Shown: in pieces, positions 18,436 through 27,576 of the stretch | Layout: every line of letters begins with the position of its first letter | Numbering within the stretch: position 1 is the stretch's first letter | Assembly: GCA_000488855.1 (NCBI GenBank) | Contig: KI535286.1 | Span: 314,228-378,227, forward strand | Reading direction: 5' to 3' | Source: Eubacterium brachy ATCC 33089 | Lineage (GTDB): Bacteria; Bacillota; Clostridia; Peptostreptococcales; Anaerovoracaceae | DNA: 64,000 bases | Made by a program: the position numbers and the translations under genes | Notes under the pieces: model-generated | Told to the model about the DNA's origin: nothing | The model's database searches: none | What the model saw: only the letters and a program-made list of their open reading frames with translations

Positions 18436-19770
18436 TTACGAATACGGTTTAAACAGTTTTTTGCGAAATACGATGCACAAGATGATCACCACGAATAGCG
18501 TCGTCAATTCCGCCATAGAATTTGTCAGCCATATACCTGTTATACCTAAAAATTTCGGTAATATCTGAAGGTATAAAATTATGCATATGAAAGATCGTAA
18601 AAATGAAATTATGGCAGAAGGAAGCCCCTTCCCCATGGCGGTGAAATACCCCGATGCAAATATATTTACCCCGGACAGGAGGAAGGTTAATGCAAACAGC
18701 TTTAGTGCAGGTACACCCATTTCCAGTATGCGTGGATCATCTGAAAAAAAACTGATTAAAGGTGATGAGAAAACAATGCACATCGATGTTATCGTAAGAG
18801 CCAAAATAGAGGTCAGAGCCGTAGCATACAAAGTAGTTTCCTTTAACTTTTTTTCGTTTCCGGCGCCGTAGCTATATGAAATTATGGGTTGAGAGGCAAC
18901 GGTTATACCGAAGTAAAAGGATGTAAAAAAGTAGTAATAATATCCTAACAGTGAAATGGTGGCAACTCCTCTTTCTCCGGCAATCGCCAGAAGAGATATA
19001 TTGAATAAAAGCGTTGTCACACCGGTAGAGAGTTCTGTCATGAGTTCGGAAAGACCGTTTCCACACGAATGTAAAAGTTCTTTTCCCAAAAAAGCGGGTT
19101 TTTTGAATGTCAAATTATGGTTACCCACAGTAAAATGCAGGAGCCCTATAAACGCTGATATGTACATTGATATACAAGTTCCCAAGCCGGCACCGGCGAT
19201 GCCCATATCAAAACCGATGACAAACAGTGAATTTAGAACCACATTTGAGAGTAATCCCAGCACGGACATAGCCATGGATACCTTTGAATGTCCGTCCACA
19301 CGTGCCATATGCTCCAGAAACAGCTTGCACATCATCGCGGGAATGGTTACTGCAGTCCAGAACCCGTAAACTTTCGCATAGGGCATCAAAACGTCGTTGC
19401 TTCCCGAAAACAGCAGTATTTTTTCCAGAAAAATTATACTGAAAGCGGTTAGCAAAATTATGAATATCCAAAGCAAAACAAATAGAGATGAAAATAGTCG
19501 ATTAGCCCTGTCAATTCTACCTTGCCCTTGCCTGATCCCTATCAATGCACCGCCACCTGTAGCGAGCATGATGGAAATCCCGAAAAATATACAGGTTAGT
19601 GGAATGACTATATTTATGGCTGCCAGTCCGTTGGAATCTACATATTTTGAAATAAAAAATCCGTCTATGGTAGTGTAAAATGATAAAAATATCATGGATA
19701 TGATAGATGGTATTAAATATGCTATATATTCTTTCAAGGAAAGCCTTTGCGTGAATGCTTTGTGAAACAT
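18436..19770 (-). CDS. MATE family efflux transporter
   Basis: A 444-residue membrane protein with about 12 helices. The N-terminal pattern LSFYTTIDGFFISKYVDSNG and the GGGALIGIRQGQG segment near residue 72 are typical of MATE Na+/H+-coupled multidrug exporters. The DinF/NorM/VmrA subtype cannot be fixed by eye. The ATG at 19770 has AAAGGA about 11 bases upstream. An inverted repeat in the leader (19808-19836) may be its operator; no adjacent regulator gene is present. Confidence 0.92.
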   Translation of the reverse strand: MFHKAFTQRLSLKEYIAYLIPSIISMIFLSFYTTIDGFFISKYVDSNGLAAINIVIPLTCIFFGISIMLATGGGALIGIRQGQGRIDRANRLFSSLFVLLWIFIILLTAFSIIFLEKILLFSGSNDVLMPYAKVYGFWTAVTIPAMMCKLFLEHMARVDGHSKVSMAMSVLGLLSNVVLNSLFVIGFDMGIAGAGLGTCISMYISAFIGLLHFTVGNHNLTFKKPAFLGKELLHSCGNGLSELMTELSTGVTTLLFNISLLAIAGERGVATISLLGYYYYFFTSFYFGITVASQPIISYSYGAGNEKKLKETTLYATALTSILALTITSMCIVFSSPLISFFSDDPRILEMGVPALKLFALTFLLSGVNIFASGYFTAMGKGLPSAIISFLRSFICIILYLQILPKFLGITGIWLTNSMAELTTLFVVIILCIVFRKKLFKPYS

Positions 19771-19807
19771 TTGCTAACAATTATCCTTTCTTATATGTTA
19801 TAGTATA

Positions 19808-19836
19808 TGTGAAGCGTGGTTACTCGCAGCTTCACA
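19808..19836. promoter_or_regulatory. Inverted repeat between MATE promoter and gene, candidate operator
   Basis: TGTGAAGC (19808-19815), 13-base spacer, GCTTCACA (19829-19836). On the minus strand it lies just downstream of a TATAAT (19843-19848), so a bound repressor would block MATE transcription. A leader hairpin is the alternative. Confidence 0.45.
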
Positions 19837-19961
19837 CTATGTATTATACCAAAAAAATATAGAGACTATAAAGAGCAAGCCTAATTTAAATGATGAAAGT
19901 ATAAACGTGATTTAAATAATTGAGAATGCGATTTAGCTTTGAATAGTAAATTGGAGAAAAC

Positions 19962-20747
19962 ATGAGCTATAAAATTAAAACTGATATGTTTGAGGGGCCG
20001 TTGGACCTTCTGGTATATCTGATAGAAAATGCTAAAATGGATATTTATGATATAGAGATATCCGAGATAACGGGGCAGTATATCGAATATATTAAACAGA
20101 TGCAGAACCTGGATGTAGAAATTGGAGCAGAATTTATTTTACTTGCGGCAAATCTTCTCAAAATAAAGTCAAAGCTGCTCTTGCCGGGAAATAATAAAGA
20201 AGAATCCTTAAAAGAAGATGACCCCAGACGAGAAATCGTCGACATGCTCATGGAGTATAAAAAGTTTAAAAACGTTGCGGAATATTTAAAAAAACGAGAA
20301 GGCGAAGGGTTGCAGTTAATTGCAAAGCCTAAGGAGGACCTGGAAGAGATTTTAAGCGATCCCACGGAAATTTTGAAATTGAGTCACGAAGAATTCATCA
20401 AGGCTTTTGAAAAGTTCATATTGAAGAAGCAAAAGGTTATGGATATCAAAAAAAGATACGATAACATCCAAAGAAAGAGAATAACTGCTGAAGAGAGAAT
20501 AGGATATATAAAGAAATTGCTTCTTGAAATGATTGACGATCAGCAGGAAATAGATTTTATCGAGACGTTAAAGGATGAGAAAGACAGGTATGACAAAGCA
20601 TTATCATTTACATCCGTCCTTGAGATGATAAAACAGGGACAAGTTGTTGCAAGCCAGGAAACCACATATGGAAACATTAAATTATCCAGAGGTTGTAAGC
20701 TGTCGGAAGCGTCGATGTCAGAAGAAGATGAAACCTTTACATTATGA
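19962..20747 (+). CDS. scpA: Segregation and condensation protein ScpA
   Basis: A 261-residue protein starting MSYKIKTDMFEGPLDLLVYL, the ScpA (kleisin) N-terminal signature, followed by EFILLAANLLKIKSKLLLP. ScpA bridges the SMC heads and binds ScpB to form the bacterial condensin. GGAG precedes the ATG. scpB follows directly. Confidence 0.97.
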   Translation: MSYKIKTDMFEGPLDLLVYLIENAKMDIYDIEISEITGQYIEYIKQMQNLDVEIGAEFILLAANLLKIKSKLLLPGNNKEESLKEDDPRREIVDMLMEYKKFKNVAEYLKKREGEGLQLIAKPKEDLEEILSDPTEILKLSHEEFIKAFEKFILKKQKVMDIKKRYDNIQRKRITAEERIGYIKKLLLEMIDDQQEIDFIETLKDEKDRYDKALSFTSVLEMIKQGQVVASQETTYGNIKLSRGCKLSEASMSEEDETFTL

Positions 20748-20774
20748 AGATAGGTTATGGTAACGGAGAGTAAT

Positions 20775-21392
20775 ATGGAAAAGATAAAGATGGAAAGCAT
20801 AATAGAGTCGCTGTTGTTCGTCTGGGGAGAGCCGATGAGCGTAAAGATGATAAGCGAAGCTCTTGGCGTTGAAAGCAAAGAAGTATATCGTGTCCTGCTC
20901 GATATGACGGAAAAATACGAAAGCAATCAAAGAGGTCTGATAATAAGAAGAGTAAACAAAAGCTTCCAGTTGGTGAGCAAGAGAGAAAACTTCGCATATG
21001 TGGAGCAGCTGGTGAGACCGATCAAAAAGAAAAAATTGAGTCAGTCCGCTTTGGAAGTGCTTGCGATAATAGCATATCGACAACCTGTTACGAGAGGTGA
21101 AGTTGAAGGCATCAGGGGTGTGAAAAGCGATAAAGTAATCGAAGGACTGATAAATAAGGGTTTTGTTGCGGAAAAAGGCAGAAGCAATACGATAGGAAAG
21201 CCAATTATCTTCGGAACGACGGATAAATTTCTCGAATATATGAATATGAGAGACCTGGATGAACTACCGGATTTAGATGACTTTATTGAAGATTTTTCAC
21301 AGCTTTCTCAGTGGGAGAAAAACCAGATTTCGATAGATGATATGGAAGAGATGGATGGTGACCGAGTCTCGGATGTGAAAGAAACAGAATGA
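20775..21392 (+). CDS. scpB: Segregation and condensation protein ScpB
   Basis: A 205-residue protein with two winged-helix domains. ALEVLAIIAYRQPVTRGEVE followed by GIRGV (near residue 93) is the ScpB core signature. It dimerises and binds ScpA in the SMC complex. ATG 20775 is preferred because GGAGAG lies 6 bases upstream; ATG 20757 in the same frame is an alternative. The C-terminal tail is acidic. Confidence 0.95.
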   Translation: MEKIKMESIIESLLFVWGEPMSVKMISEALGVESKEVYRVLLDMTEKYESNQRGLIIRRVNKSFQLVSKRENFAYVEQLVRPIKKKKLSQSALEVLAIIAYRQPVTRGEVEGIRGVKSDKVIEGLINKGFVAEKGRSNTIGKPIIFGTTDKFLEYMNMRDLDELPDLDDFIEDFSQLSQWEKNQISIDDMEEMDGDRVSDVKETE

Positions 21393-21417
21393 GTGAACAT
21401 TTGTACGCCGATGTAAA

Positions 21418-21444
21418 GAACTTCGAATAGAGGTTCTTTTTTTG
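21418..21444 (+). terminator. scpAB terminator
   Basis: AAGAACTTC pairs with GAGGTTCTT (9 bp, one G-U, loop GAATA), followed by a run of T residues. Confidence 0.85.
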
Positions 21445-21502
21445 TTGGAAAAGAATTTTTTATACAGCAGTTCAACAGCTATTTAAAAGGGGGTTGTCGG
21501 AG

Positions 21503-21592
21503 ATGAAATACGAACTGAATGCAAACTTGAAATATGTGTTAACATCAGATGACAGCATTTCATTCGGAGAATGTACAAAAAATGTAATATGA
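21503..21592 (+). CDS. Possible small ORF, 29 residues
   Basis: ATG to TGA with a GGAG directly upstream (probably too close) and AGGGGG further back. The product begins MKYELNANLKYVLTSDDSIS. No family is recognised; it may be a leader peptide or a remnant at the head of the Tad operon. Confidence 0.25.
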   Translation: MKYELNANLKYVLTSDDSISFGECTKNVI

Positions 21593-21602
21593 AGAGGGAA
21601 AA

Positions 21603-21728
21603 ATGTCACTTGGCGGTTTTTTTCAACAAAATTGGGCAATTCACTTGCTAATGGATTTAGCACAGGAGTATGATTATGTCAAAATTTCACAAAGCATAGA
21701 TTTAACAGAAGACGATATCATCAAATGA
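21603..21728 (+). CDS. Small hypothetical protein, 41 residues
   Basis: ATG 21603 has GAGGG about 5 bases upstream. The product, starting MSLGGFFQQNWAIHLLMDLA and ending in an acidic segment, looks protein-like and stops 13 bases before cpaF. It is in a different frame from the preceding small ORF. It could be a small operon member or a remnant. No family is recognised. Confidence 0.4.
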   Translation: MSLGGFFQQNWAIHLLMDLAQEYDYVKISQSIDLTEDDIIK

Positions 21729-21741
21729 GAGAGGAAGATAT

Positions 21742-22977
21742 ATGAAATGCGAAAACGGAGAACAGAAGAAATATTTAAATGATAAGCTCAGAGATATCAC
21801 AAAGGAAATAGCGGCGAAGATAAAGGAAAATCTGTCCAGAAGAGGCGACTCTTCACAAGAGAAAAACATCACAACGTACATTGAATCGTTTATTTTAGAT
21901 GATGATGAGCTTTCGGATTTGACAGGAGAAGAAGTGAAGTTTATGGTGGACAGAATCGAGTTGGCGATAAACAGCGATGTATCAATTTTGGAAAAATATA
22001 TCTCAGATAGTGAGATTTCGGAAATTATGGTAAACGGTTGGAATGAAATTTTCATTGAGAAAAATGGCGAAATAATCAAAGTTGAGGATGAATTTTTCGA
22101 TGAAGAGGAACTGGGAGAGGTTATAAGGCGTATCGGCAGCAACGTAAACAGAGAGATAAACGAGAGAGTTCCTATATTAGATGCCAGGCTTCACGACGGA
22201 TCCAGGGTAAATGCCATCTATAAAAATATAACGGACGGGCGATATATCTTAACCATTAGAAAATTCGTGATGAAAGATGTAACTATGTCAGATTTAATGG
22301 AAAACGGAACGCTTACACAAGAATGCGTTGATTTTTTGGAGACGATAATAAACAGAGGATACAACATATTCGTATCCGGAGGAACATCTTCGGGGAAAAC
22401 GACTATGCTAAATGCAATTTTAAAAGGTATTCCAAGAGATGAGAGAGTTGTGATAATAGAAGATAGTAGAGAACTTGCAAGAGGTGATCTTGAAAATGTG
22501 GTGCAGTTGGAATGCAAGGAAAAAAGCGGTTACGATGATGATGAAGTAAGTACTGACAAGTTGATAAAAGCCAGTTTGAGAATGAGACCCGACAGGATTG
22601 TAATAGGTGAAATACGAGATGGAAAGGCATTGGTTAACATGTTGAACGGACTGAATACCGGTCACACGGGGCTGTGCACAGGACACAGTAATTCCGTGGA
22701 AGGCATGATAAGGCGAATGGAGAGCCTTTATATGCAGGAATCGTCGTTTCCCATAGAGAGCATTGATGAGCAAATAGCACAAGGTGTAGATATTATAGTT
22801 CATCTTGAAAGGCTGGGAAATGGGGATAGAAGAGTCGTAGAAGTTTCGGAACTGTTCATCGGAGAAAGAGGAAGAATTGATATAAATCCCATTTTCATCG
22901 TAGAGAAAGATATACTGAGAAGGACGGATAACGCTATCATAAAAAGCAAAGGATTTGACGAAAATGAAAACGATTGA
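21742..22977 (+). CDS. Tad pilus assembly ATPase CpaF/TadA
   Basis: A 411-residue type II/IV secretion ATPase. The N-terminal domain contains SEIMVNGWNEIFIEKNG; Walker A is GGTSSGKTTML (near residue 213), with the Asp box EDSRELA and the GEIRDGKALVNMLNGLNTGH segment containing the Walker B and His-box regions. It powers assembly of Flp/Tad pili from the cytoplasm. AGAGAGGAAG precedes the start. The gene heads the eight-gene cluster. Confidence 0.95.
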   Translation: MKCENGEQKKYLNDKLRDITKEIAAKIKENLSRRGDSSQEKNITTYIESFILDDDELSDLTGEEVKFMVDRIELAINSDVSILEKYISDSEISEIMVNGWNEIFIEKNGEIIKVEDEFFDEEELGEVIRRIGSNVNREINERVPILDARLHDGSRVNAIYKNITDGRYILTIRKFVMKDVTMSDLMENGTLTQECVDFLETIINRGYNIFVSGGTSSGKTTMLNAILKGIPRDERVVIIEDSRELARGDLENVVQLECKEKSGYDDDEVSTDKLIKASLRMRPDRIVIGEIRDGKALVNMLNGLNTGHTGLCTGHSNSVEGMIRRMESLYMQESSFPIESIDEQIAQGVDIIVHLERLGNGDRRVVEVSELFIGERGRIDINPIFIVEKDILRRTDNAIIKSKGFDENEND

Positions 22978-23764
22978 CATATTGACAGAAAATGAGAAAG
23001 CAGTGCCCATAGAAGAAAGGAAAGGTATAGATTACGCACGATATGTGCTGAATAAAAATGAGTTGTACAAGTATGTAGCAGCATCGTACTTTTCATTCTT
23101 TTCAGTGGGATACCTGTTTTACAAAAGTTTTATAATTGCGATGATAATAGGATTGTCATCGTGGAAGTTCAAAGTCTTGTACGAAGAATATCTGGGAAAG
23201 AAGCGGAGAGACCAGCTTTTGATTCAGTTTAAAGATTTGATGTACGGTATCTCAACAGGAGTGAACAATGGGGGTAATATAAAGGAAGCGTTGAAAAACA
23301 GCAGAGATAACTTAGTTAGATTGTATTCGGAAGACGGATACATAGTGAAAGAAATCGACTATATGATACATGCATTTGACAACGCAAAGATGTATGAAAG
23401 TGACATACTTTACGATTTTGCCAACAGGTCTGCACTGGAAGATATAAGGGGGTTCATAGACGTATATGTGCAATGCAAAACCACCGGAGGAAACTTACAG
23501 AAAGTAATTATGAGCACAATAGAAGTAATCATGGATAAAATGAATATTCAAAGGGAGATAAAAGTTATAGTGGCACAGAAGCAAATGGAAGGAAAGATAG
23601 TAGCGATTATACCGATTATCGTGCTTGCATTTTTAAACTTGGCCTCTCCAAGCTATCTATCACCGATGTACGATACGCTGGCGGGAAAGATTATAATGAC
23701 AATTTCGCTGATAGGATTTATAGCAGCTGTTATATGGATATTTAAGATTGTGAATTGGAAATAG
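22964..23764 (+). CDS. Tad pilus platform protein TadB
   Basis: A 266-residue type II secretion F domain protein, with membrane segments around residues 40-60 and a C-terminal pair near 210-260. QFKDLMYGISTGVNNGGNIK and the ALEDIRGFIDVYVQCKTTGG motif are typical of TadB. It overlaps the end of cpaF by 14 bases. ATG 22964 is preferred over the TTG at 22955. Confidence 0.88.
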   Translation: MKTIDILTENEKAVPIEERKGIDYARYVLNKNELYKYVAASYFSFFSVGYLFYKSFIIAMIIGLSSWKFKVLYEEYLGKKRRDQLLIQFKDLMYGISTGVNNGGNIKEALKNSRDNLVRLYSEDGYIVKEIDYMIHAFDNAKMYESDILYDFANRSALEDIRGFIDVYVQCKTTGGNLQKVIMSTIEVIMDKMNIQREIKVIVAQKQMEGKIVAIIPIIVLAFLNLASPSYLSPMYDTLAGKIIMTISLIGFIAAVIWIFKIVNWK

Positions 23765-23793
23765 AATTTAAATGATATAGGAGATGGAGTCGG

Positions 23794-24885
23794 ATGAACT
23801 TTCAAAATCTAAAGAGCAAAGTTGATAAGATGACGGAAAAATTGATAGGGAAAAGAGAAGAATTCAGGATCAGGCTCAACAGGATATACGGTGTCGAAGG
23901 GCATGAAGAACAGGTGAATACAATATTGAAAAAGAATCGCAGATTAGCGATATTGGCAATGATAACCTTTGTCGTATTCATGGCGACGGTGGTTTATCAG
24001 AACATTTCAAAAGGCTCTTCCTTCATAAAAGATAAAGACGATGCCCATGGTATTGTTAAAATAAAAAAGATTGGAAGAAGGAATGAACGAATAAGCCTGA
24101 AGGTGAAGAGTCGGCAAAAGGGTAAGGAAGTTTCAGAAGAAGTTACTTTAAATATGAGTGAGGATAGGAAAAATCGTAAAAAAGTGATGGACAACTTGAA
24201 GGACTCGGACAGCGACTGGAAAGAAGTGCTAAATCGTCAGATAAGAGAATTGGAAAACGGCAAGGGAGATACGATTGTTCTTCCGAAGAAGTTGCCGAAC
24301 AATATGAAATTGCATTGGGAAAGAAAGGCCGAAAAAGATTGGATATTACCGATAATATACATAACGGTGTTTATGATTGCTATTCACAAGGGCAGATTTG
24401 CATATATAAATTCAATTGAAAAAAAGGCGAAAAACAGCATTGAAAGAGACTTGCCGGGATTTTTAAACAAGATTGTGTTGCTGATGGGCGGAGGTATGAT
24501 ATTTGAAAAGGCTTTCGAGAGGGCGGTATTGGACAGTTCGATGATAAAAGAAGTGGGAAACAGTTATTTTTATATGCAGATGAAACAGGCTCTAAAAAAT
24601 ACTCTCAGACATAAGAAGAACTTAGTTGATGAACTGTACGATTTTGCGAAGAGAAATGAAGATCGAAATATGATGAGAATAGTCGGTTTAGTAGGGGATA
24701 ATTTAAAGAAAGGAGATAGGCTCGCAGAAAAACTTCAAGTTGAAAGCCAGTTGATGTGGTTTAACAAAAAGAAATCAATAGAAGAAAAAGGACGCATTTC
24801 AGAAACTAAATTGGTATTTCCGATGGTTATAATGTTGGGGGTTTTAGTTGTTATAACAGTGGCACCTGCACTGATAGATATTTGA
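23794..24885 (+). CDS. Tad pilus platform protein TadC, with large inserted domain
   Basis: A 363-residue type II secretion F domain protein. A membrane helix near residues 50-68 is followed by a very basic soluble stretch of about 110 residues (containing KSRQKGKEVSEEVTLNMSED), then a second helix near 185-200 and the T2SF domain (RDLPGFLNKIVLLMGGGMIF) with a final C-terminal helix. The insertion would lie between the first two helices, probably outside the membrane. A ribosome binding site (GGAGATGG) precedes the start. Confidence 0.85.
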   Translation: MNFQNLKSKVDKMTEKLIGKREEFRIRLNRIYGVEGHEEQVNTILKKNRRLAILAMITFVVFMATVVYQNISKGSSFIKDKDDAHGIVKIKKIGRRNERISLKVKSRQKGKEVSEEVTLNMSEDRKNRKKVMDNLKDSDSDWKEVLNRQIRELENGKGDTIVLPKKLPNNMKLHWERKAEKDWILPIIYITVFMIAIHKGRFAYINSIEKKAKNSIERDLPGFLNKIVLLMGGGMIFEKAFERAVLDSSMIKEVGNSYFYMQMKQALKNTLRHKKNLVDELYDFAKRNEDRNMMRIVGLVGDNLKKGDRLAEKLQVESQLMWFNKKKSIEEKGRISETKLVFPMVIMLGVLVVITVAPALIDI

Positions 24886-24898
24886 TTAGGAGGCAATT

Positions 24899-25138
24899 AT
24901 GAAAAGAGAAAATATGAATATTACAATGGAAAGAAAAGGAACAATATCATTTAAAATTTTGGATAGAAAGGTATTTAGGAAGATGAAACAGCTCAATAAG
25001 AGGCTGGGCAACTCTGGAATGGAGATGATACAGGTTGCCATACTGATCGCTTTGGCGATAATTTTGGGATTGATATTTAAATCGGAGATAACGGCATTTG
25101 TAAACAAGACGTTTTCAAATCTCAATAACGGTTTTTGA
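24899..25138 (+). CDS. Flp1-type type IVb pilin
   Basis: A 79-residue protein with a basic N-terminus and a single hydrophobic segment MEMIQVAILIALAIILGLIF (about residues 41-60) followed by a short C-terminal tail. The Gly-Met-Glu processing-like site just before the helix and the small size fit the Flp1-like major pilin of Gram-positive Tad systems. It is predicted to be cleaved by a prepilin peptidase encoded elsewhere. AGGAGG precedes the ATG. Confidence 0.85.
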   Translation: MKRENMNITMERKGTISFKILDRKVFRKMKQLNKRLGNSGMEMIQVAILIALAIILGLIFKSEITAFVNKTFSNLNNGF

Positions 25139-25139
25139 A

Positions 25140-25553
25140 ATGAAATTCAAGGCGTTTATAGAAGGAACCTTAAAATGTCGACGAGGAAGCACTATTGTTG
25201 AAGCTGCTATCATTTTGCCGGTAGTGATTTTAGCTGTGATATCAGCAGTTATAACAGTAGTATTCATCAGCAATATGGTATTTTCGGGAGTTAATGTAGA
25301 TGAGTTTTTACGGTTGAAGACAGGAGAGCTTTCAGGGACGGTCAGAGAGGCGGAATACATAAGAGAATATGACTTTGAAAAGAGTCGGAAGAATTTAACC
25401 CCCGCATTGCGCATTGACAGAATAGAAAAGATCAGAGGCGGAGGTTTAGTAGATAAATTATTGATGGGGAAGATAAGGCAAAGCAGATATAAATTGAGAG
25501 AGAAAAATTATATCTTATATAAGGATTTGTTCAATGGATATTTTAAAGAATAA
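25140..25553 (+). CDS. TadE-like pseudopilin
   Basis: A 137-residue protein with the TadE N-terminal pattern RRGSTIVEAAIILPVVILAV (helix with Glu at position +5, about residues 17-45) and a soluble C-terminal part. TadE-like minor pilins are needed for Tad fibre assembly. It starts one base after the pilin stop and overlaps the next gene by 20 bases. Confidence 0.83.
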   Translation: MKFKAFIEGTLKCRRGSTIVEAAIILPVVILAVISAVITVVFISNMVFSGVNVDEFLRLKTGELSGTVREAEYIREYDFEKSRKNLTPALRIDRIEKIRGGGLVDKLLMGKIRQSRYKLREKNYILYKDLFNGYFKE

Positions 25554-26721
25554 GAAAGGTAGTACTACGATTTTAACTGCTGTAGTAATCGGAACTGTGC
25601 TGATGCTGGTTATTTCTCTGGTGGAATTAACTAAGTGGAAGATAGAAAAAGGAAAGATACAATCATCTATGTCTCTTGGAGTGCGAAGCATATTATCCGA
25701 GTACAATCCGTATCTCAAAGACAGGTATGGAATACTGGCGACTGCAAAAGATAACAGAGAAATTGAACATGCCATAAAGTTTTATTTGAATGGTAACCTG
25801 CGAAAAGCCGAAGTAGAGCGACTATCAGCCAACAAGAGCATATATGCATTGATAAATCAAGATGTGATTGAGAAGGAAATCCGCGATTATATGAAAATTT
25901 CATCAATGGGGATTTTGGATAAGAAAGGGCGTGAGAAAAAAGGTCAATCTGACAGAAATGGAGATAGAGTTCTGAGAAACAAAAAAATTAAGTATATGTT
26001 ACCATCGAAGGGCAGTGAGAGCATAGTCAGTGATATTGATAAAATTCACGAATCAATTAAAGATATAGATAAAATTTTTGATAAGACGAAAGCTGATGTC
26101 TTAATCAATGAATACATCATTAAAAAATTTAACAGCTGCGTAAATGATGACGGAAGCACTTTCTTTAAAAATGAAATCGAATATATTTTAAGCGGCAATA
26201 TGTCGGACGAGAAAAATAAAAGTAAAGTCAAACGCAAGCTGGTGGCTCTCAGAAATTTGGTGAATCTGGGAGTGATACAGGCTGACCCGATCTTGAGATC
26301 GAAAGCTATGGGGCTTGCATCTGCTGGAGGACCAGCTTCCCCTTTACTCTATGCCGGTATCGTTGAAACATGGGCGTTGGCGGAAGCAAAAAACGATGTC
26401 AAGATATTGGAACACGGCGGTAAGATACCGGTGACCAAAACGCACAGGGAGTGGGCAATAGATATAAAGAATATACACAAAATATTCGGAGACAGTTACG
26501 TGGATAACAAATGTAAAAAAGGCATGAGTTACGAAGACTATCTAAGAGTCTTTCTGTTTTTTACCAGTAAGAAAGTGAAACTTGACAGAGCGATGGATTT
26601 AATGCAGATAAATACTCAAGGAAATCATGATGCAGGATTTACTTTTTCAACAGCATTTACAGGTTTGGAGGGAAGCATAGTAATAAATGGTAAAAAATAT
26701 TGGTTTAGCGAAAAATATTAG
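25534..26721 (+). CDS. DUF5702 (TadG-like) Tad locus protein
   Basis: A 395-residue protein with an N-terminal membrane helix (KGSTTILTAVVIGTVLMLVI) and a large extracytoplasmic domain. The segment RSILSEYNPYLKDRYGIL near residue 49 matches the DUF5702 family found in Gram-positive Tad operons. Its role is unknown; it sits where TadG is found in Gram-negative loci. It overlaps the TadE-like gene by 20 bases. Confidence 0.75.
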   Translation: MDILKNKKGSTTILTAVVIGTVLMLVISLVELTKWKIEKGKIQSSMSLGVRSILSEYNPYLKDRYGILATAKDNREIEHAIKFYLNGNLRKAEVERLSANKSIYALINQDVIEKEIRDYMKISSMGILDKKGREKKGQSDRNGDRVLRNKKIKYMLPSKGSESIVSDIDKIHESIKDIDKIFDKTKADVLINEYIIKKFNSCVNDDGSTFFKNEIEYILSGNMSDEKNKSKVKRKLVALRNLVNLGVIQADPILRSKAMGLASAGGPASPLLYAGIVETWALAEAKNDVKILEHGGKIPVTKTHREWAIDIKNIHKIFGDSYVDNKCKKGMSYEDYLRVFLFFTSKKVKLDRAMDLMQINTQGNHDAGFTFSTAFTGLEGSIVINGKKYWFSEKY

Positions 26722-26745
26722 CCTTCAGCAGAATGGAGACAGCAT

Positions 26746-27540
26746 ATGAAAGAAGTTATAGTCAGATTGAAAGAAAAGTGGAAAAATAAAAAAGGGAGCT
26801 ATATTGTAGAGGCGTGTATTATTTTACCGATAGTACTGCTGGGAATTTTAACTTTGGGCAGTTTGAGCAAAAGCTATTATTGGGATTTCAAAATAAAAAC
26901 GCAATTAGACGATGAAATGCGTTTAACGATGGGAGCCTCATATTTTGACGATAAGGGTAAGGGATTGCCCTTTAGAGTGAGGAACAGAATAGGTTCGGAA
27001 GTTGAGGGCGAAAAGCAAAGCGTTGAAAACTTTAGAATAGAAGACTATAGATATGATTTTACGGAATGTGGATACAACAGTCTGATAGCGTTGGAAACGA
27101 AGTATAAAAAAAATCTGCATATTCCGTTAATAGGTGATTACAATGGTTATGGCAGCGAAAAAACTTTGGCTAGAATGTTTGTAGGGGACAAAGAGCGAAG
27201 GCAAAAATTCCCTTTTGATGAAATGGAGAAAAATGAAGACACCAAAATAGTATATATTTTCCCGCTTGACGGGAAACGTTATCATCGAGAGAGGTGTTCA
27301 TATGTGGTGCCGAAAGCCACTGAACTGTCAGTAAGAGAAATAGATAAATCCAAATTTAAACCTTGTCCTATTTGTAAAAGCAAGAATTTGAAAGGAAATG
27401 ATAGGGTTTATGTGTTTAACGGATATGGAGATTATTATCATAGAGGGGCATGTAGAACGGTAACGAAAAATATCGAGAAAATGACTGTAGAAAAAGCCAA
27501 GGAGAAGGGATATACACCATGTAGCAAGTGCAATCCGTAA
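26746..27540 (+). CDS. TadE-like pseudopilin with two C-terminal HxxxC...CxxC modules
   Basis: A 264-residue protein. Residues 15-45 form a TadE-like anchor (KKGSYIVEACIILPIVLLGI). After an extracytoplasmic segment, two tandem modules follow: IFPLDGKRYHRERC...FKPCPIC (about 168-210) and VFNGYGDYYHRGAC...YTPCSKC (about 216-262). Each has the His-x3-Cys...Cys-x2-Cys spacing of a small zinc-ribbon-like surface module known from other Gram-positive secreted proteins. Ribosome binding site GGAG is present. Metal binding is inference. Confidence 0.78.
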   Translation: MKEVIVRLKEKWKNKKGSYIVEACIILPIVLLGILTLGSLSKSYYWDFKIKTQLDDEMRLTMGASYFDDKGKGLPFRVRNRIGSEVEGEKQSVENFRIEDYRYDFTECGYNSLIALETKYKKNLHIPLIGDYNGYGSEKTLARMFVGDKERRQKFPFDEMEKNEDTKIVYIFPLDGKRYHRERCSYVVPKATELSVREIDKSKFKPCPICKSKNLKGNDRVYVFNGYGDYYHRGACRTVTKNIEKMTVEKAKEKGYTPCSKCNP

Positions 27541-27576
27541 AATTCAGAAATATCAGAAATAGAGGAGGCAAAATAC

